Assembly (NCBI GenBank): GCA_024680835.1
Contig: JAILBP010000188.1
Span: 1-8,173, forward strand
Length of the DNA: 8,173 bases
Origin: RGIG6904 sp024680835
GTDB lineage: Bacteria; Bacillota; Clostridia; Lachnospirales; Lachnospiraceae
Reading direction: 5' to 3'
Part shown: one piece after another, positions 7,642 through 8,173 of the stretch
How positions within the stretch are numbered: position 1 is the first letter of the stretch
Layout: each line of letters starts with the position of its first letter
Translations under genes and position numbers: made by a program
The notes under the pieces: generated by a model
The model's database searches: none
What the model saw: only the letters and a program-made list of their open reading frames with translations
Told to the model about the DNA's origin: nothing

Positions 7642-7672
7642 GGGCAACAAGTCATTTAGGAGAATATCATGA
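7605..7672 (+). other. Two chained mini-ORFs in the gap before the second U32-like gene
   Basis: ATG 7605 opens a 10-codon frame (MLSIGKGEEP) ending at TGA 7635-7637, with AGGGTG at 7594-7599 five bases before it. That stop overlaps ATG 7637 (TGATG), which opens an 11-codon frame (MSGNKSFRRIS). Its TGA at 7670-7672 overlaps the ATG of the next gene as ATGA. GGGGG at 7622-7626 is a possible binding site for the second one. This could be a coupling chain or leader peptides, but such short frames arise easily by chance in 81 bases. Confidence 0.18.
7658..7663 (+). promoter_or_regulatory. Ribosome binding site of the second U32-like gene
   Basis: AGGAGA lies five bases before ATG 7669. An in-frame TAG at 7657-7659 excludes any longer start. 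Confidence 0.75.
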
Positions 7673-8173
7673 GTAAAGAAGTTTATTGGCATCTGCCGAG
7701 GTTTTGCTTCCATAAGCCATTGTGGCTTGCACTGGCAGACCTGATGAAAGAATATGAAAACTGTTTTGTGGAAGGATACAGGATAGGCAGCGCATATGGT
7801 ACATTTCCCGGTGCCATATGGAACGGCGGCAGGACAGTCCTGGGTTTCACATCCAAAAATGACATAGAGCGCACCGTAAAGGAGTACAATTCCAGAAAGA
7901 TCCCCCTGAGGTTTACGTGGACAAATCCTCTGATAAGCGAGGAGCACTGTCATGATACCCTGTGCAACCTTATCATGAAGCTGGCGGATAACGGGATGAA
8001 CCAGGTGCTGGTTAATTCGCCGGCGCTGGAGGATTTCCTTCGCGAGCGTTATCCTTCATACAAATTTGTGTCATCCACCACCAAGTGTTTGAGGGATACT
8101 GACAATCTCAGATCCGAGCTTTCACGTGACTATTTCATGGTGGTGCTGGATTATAATCTCAATCACGATGAGG
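7669..8173 (+). CDS. Divergent U32-peptidase-like protein, second paralog (3' end cut by window)
   Basis: An open frame runs from ATG 7669 to the window edge: 168 full codons without a stop. It aligns with the first U32-like protein over its whole visible length with a single one-residue gap, at roughly a third to 40% identity by eye. Shared elements are HLP (8-10), FP...W-x-GGR (46-55), TNP (85-87), ADNGMN (106-111), SPxLExFLRxxYP (117-129), SSTxK (135-139), DTDNL (143-147) and VVLDYNLN (158-165). The half that would hold the Fe-S cysteines and the KIEGR motif lies beyond the window, so the family call rests on the paralog. Of the CxxCxxC of the first copy, only the first cysteine (C99) is kept. 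It has no signal peptide. Likely a functional partner or heterodimer mate of the first copy, by analogy with UbiU-UbiV; function unknown. Confidence 0.7.
   Translation, partial: MSKEVYWHLPRFCFHKPLWLALADLMKEYENCFVEGYRIGSAYGTFPGAIWNGGRTVLGFTSKNDIERTVKEYNSRKIPLRFTWTNPLISEEHCHDTLCNLIMKLADNGMNQVLVNSPALEDFLRERYPSYKFVSSTTKCLRDTDNLRSELSRDYFMVVLDYNLNHDE

Noticed and set aside
7483..7953. 156-codon minus-strand open frame
   Set aside because: It lies opposite the end of one U32-like gene and the start of the next, whose proteins are clearly homologous to each other; no binding site or recognisable protein.

Overview
The window looks like part of a genome from a Gram-positive anaerobe of the Clostridia, most likely Lachnospiraceae. 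This rests on base composition near half G+C by eye, frequent ATA and AGA/AGG codons, strong AGGAGG-type ribosome binding sites, tightly overlapping genes, and a lipoprotein-type adaptor rather than a Gram-negative periplasmic one. No marker gene fixes the taxon, so this is inference. Every gene lies on the + strand, and I see no transposase, tRNA, rRNA, CRISPR array or convincing rho-independent terminator.

Positions 1-6576 hold an ABC-exporter operon of the FtsX/MacB (LolCDE-like) class. It contains the tail of one membrane-fusion adaptor (1-60) and a 714-residue lipoprotein made of two adaptor modules in tandem (57-2201). A 933-residue, ten-helix permease with two FtsX-type halves follows (2192-4993), then two different ATPases (4995-5690 and 5668-6576). 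Neighbouring genes overlap or are one base apart, so they are almost certainly co-transcribed and translationally coupled. The second ATPase carries a C-terminal AbrB/SpoVT-like beta-barrel segment. The likely architecture is asymmetric: a fused two-half permease, two distinct nucleotide-binding subunits and a fused double adaptor. The cargo cannot be read from the sequence.

Positions 6631-8173 hold two paralogous genes; the second is cut by the window end. They encode TIM-barrel-like proteins that resemble the peptidase U32 family (UbiU/UbiV/TrhP/RlhA type) only distantly, through a GINNFKIEGR motif and a four-cysteine pattern that could bind an Fe-S cluster. They follow the exporter after a 54-base gap with no visible terminator, so co-transcription is possible but unproven. 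The 81-base gap between them contains a 10-bp inverted repeat, competing small hairpins and two chained mini-ORFs.

The most interesting reading is an exporter linked to two divergent U32-like, probably Fe-S, enzymes that might modify the exported molecule or a related cell component. That link rests on gene order alone.
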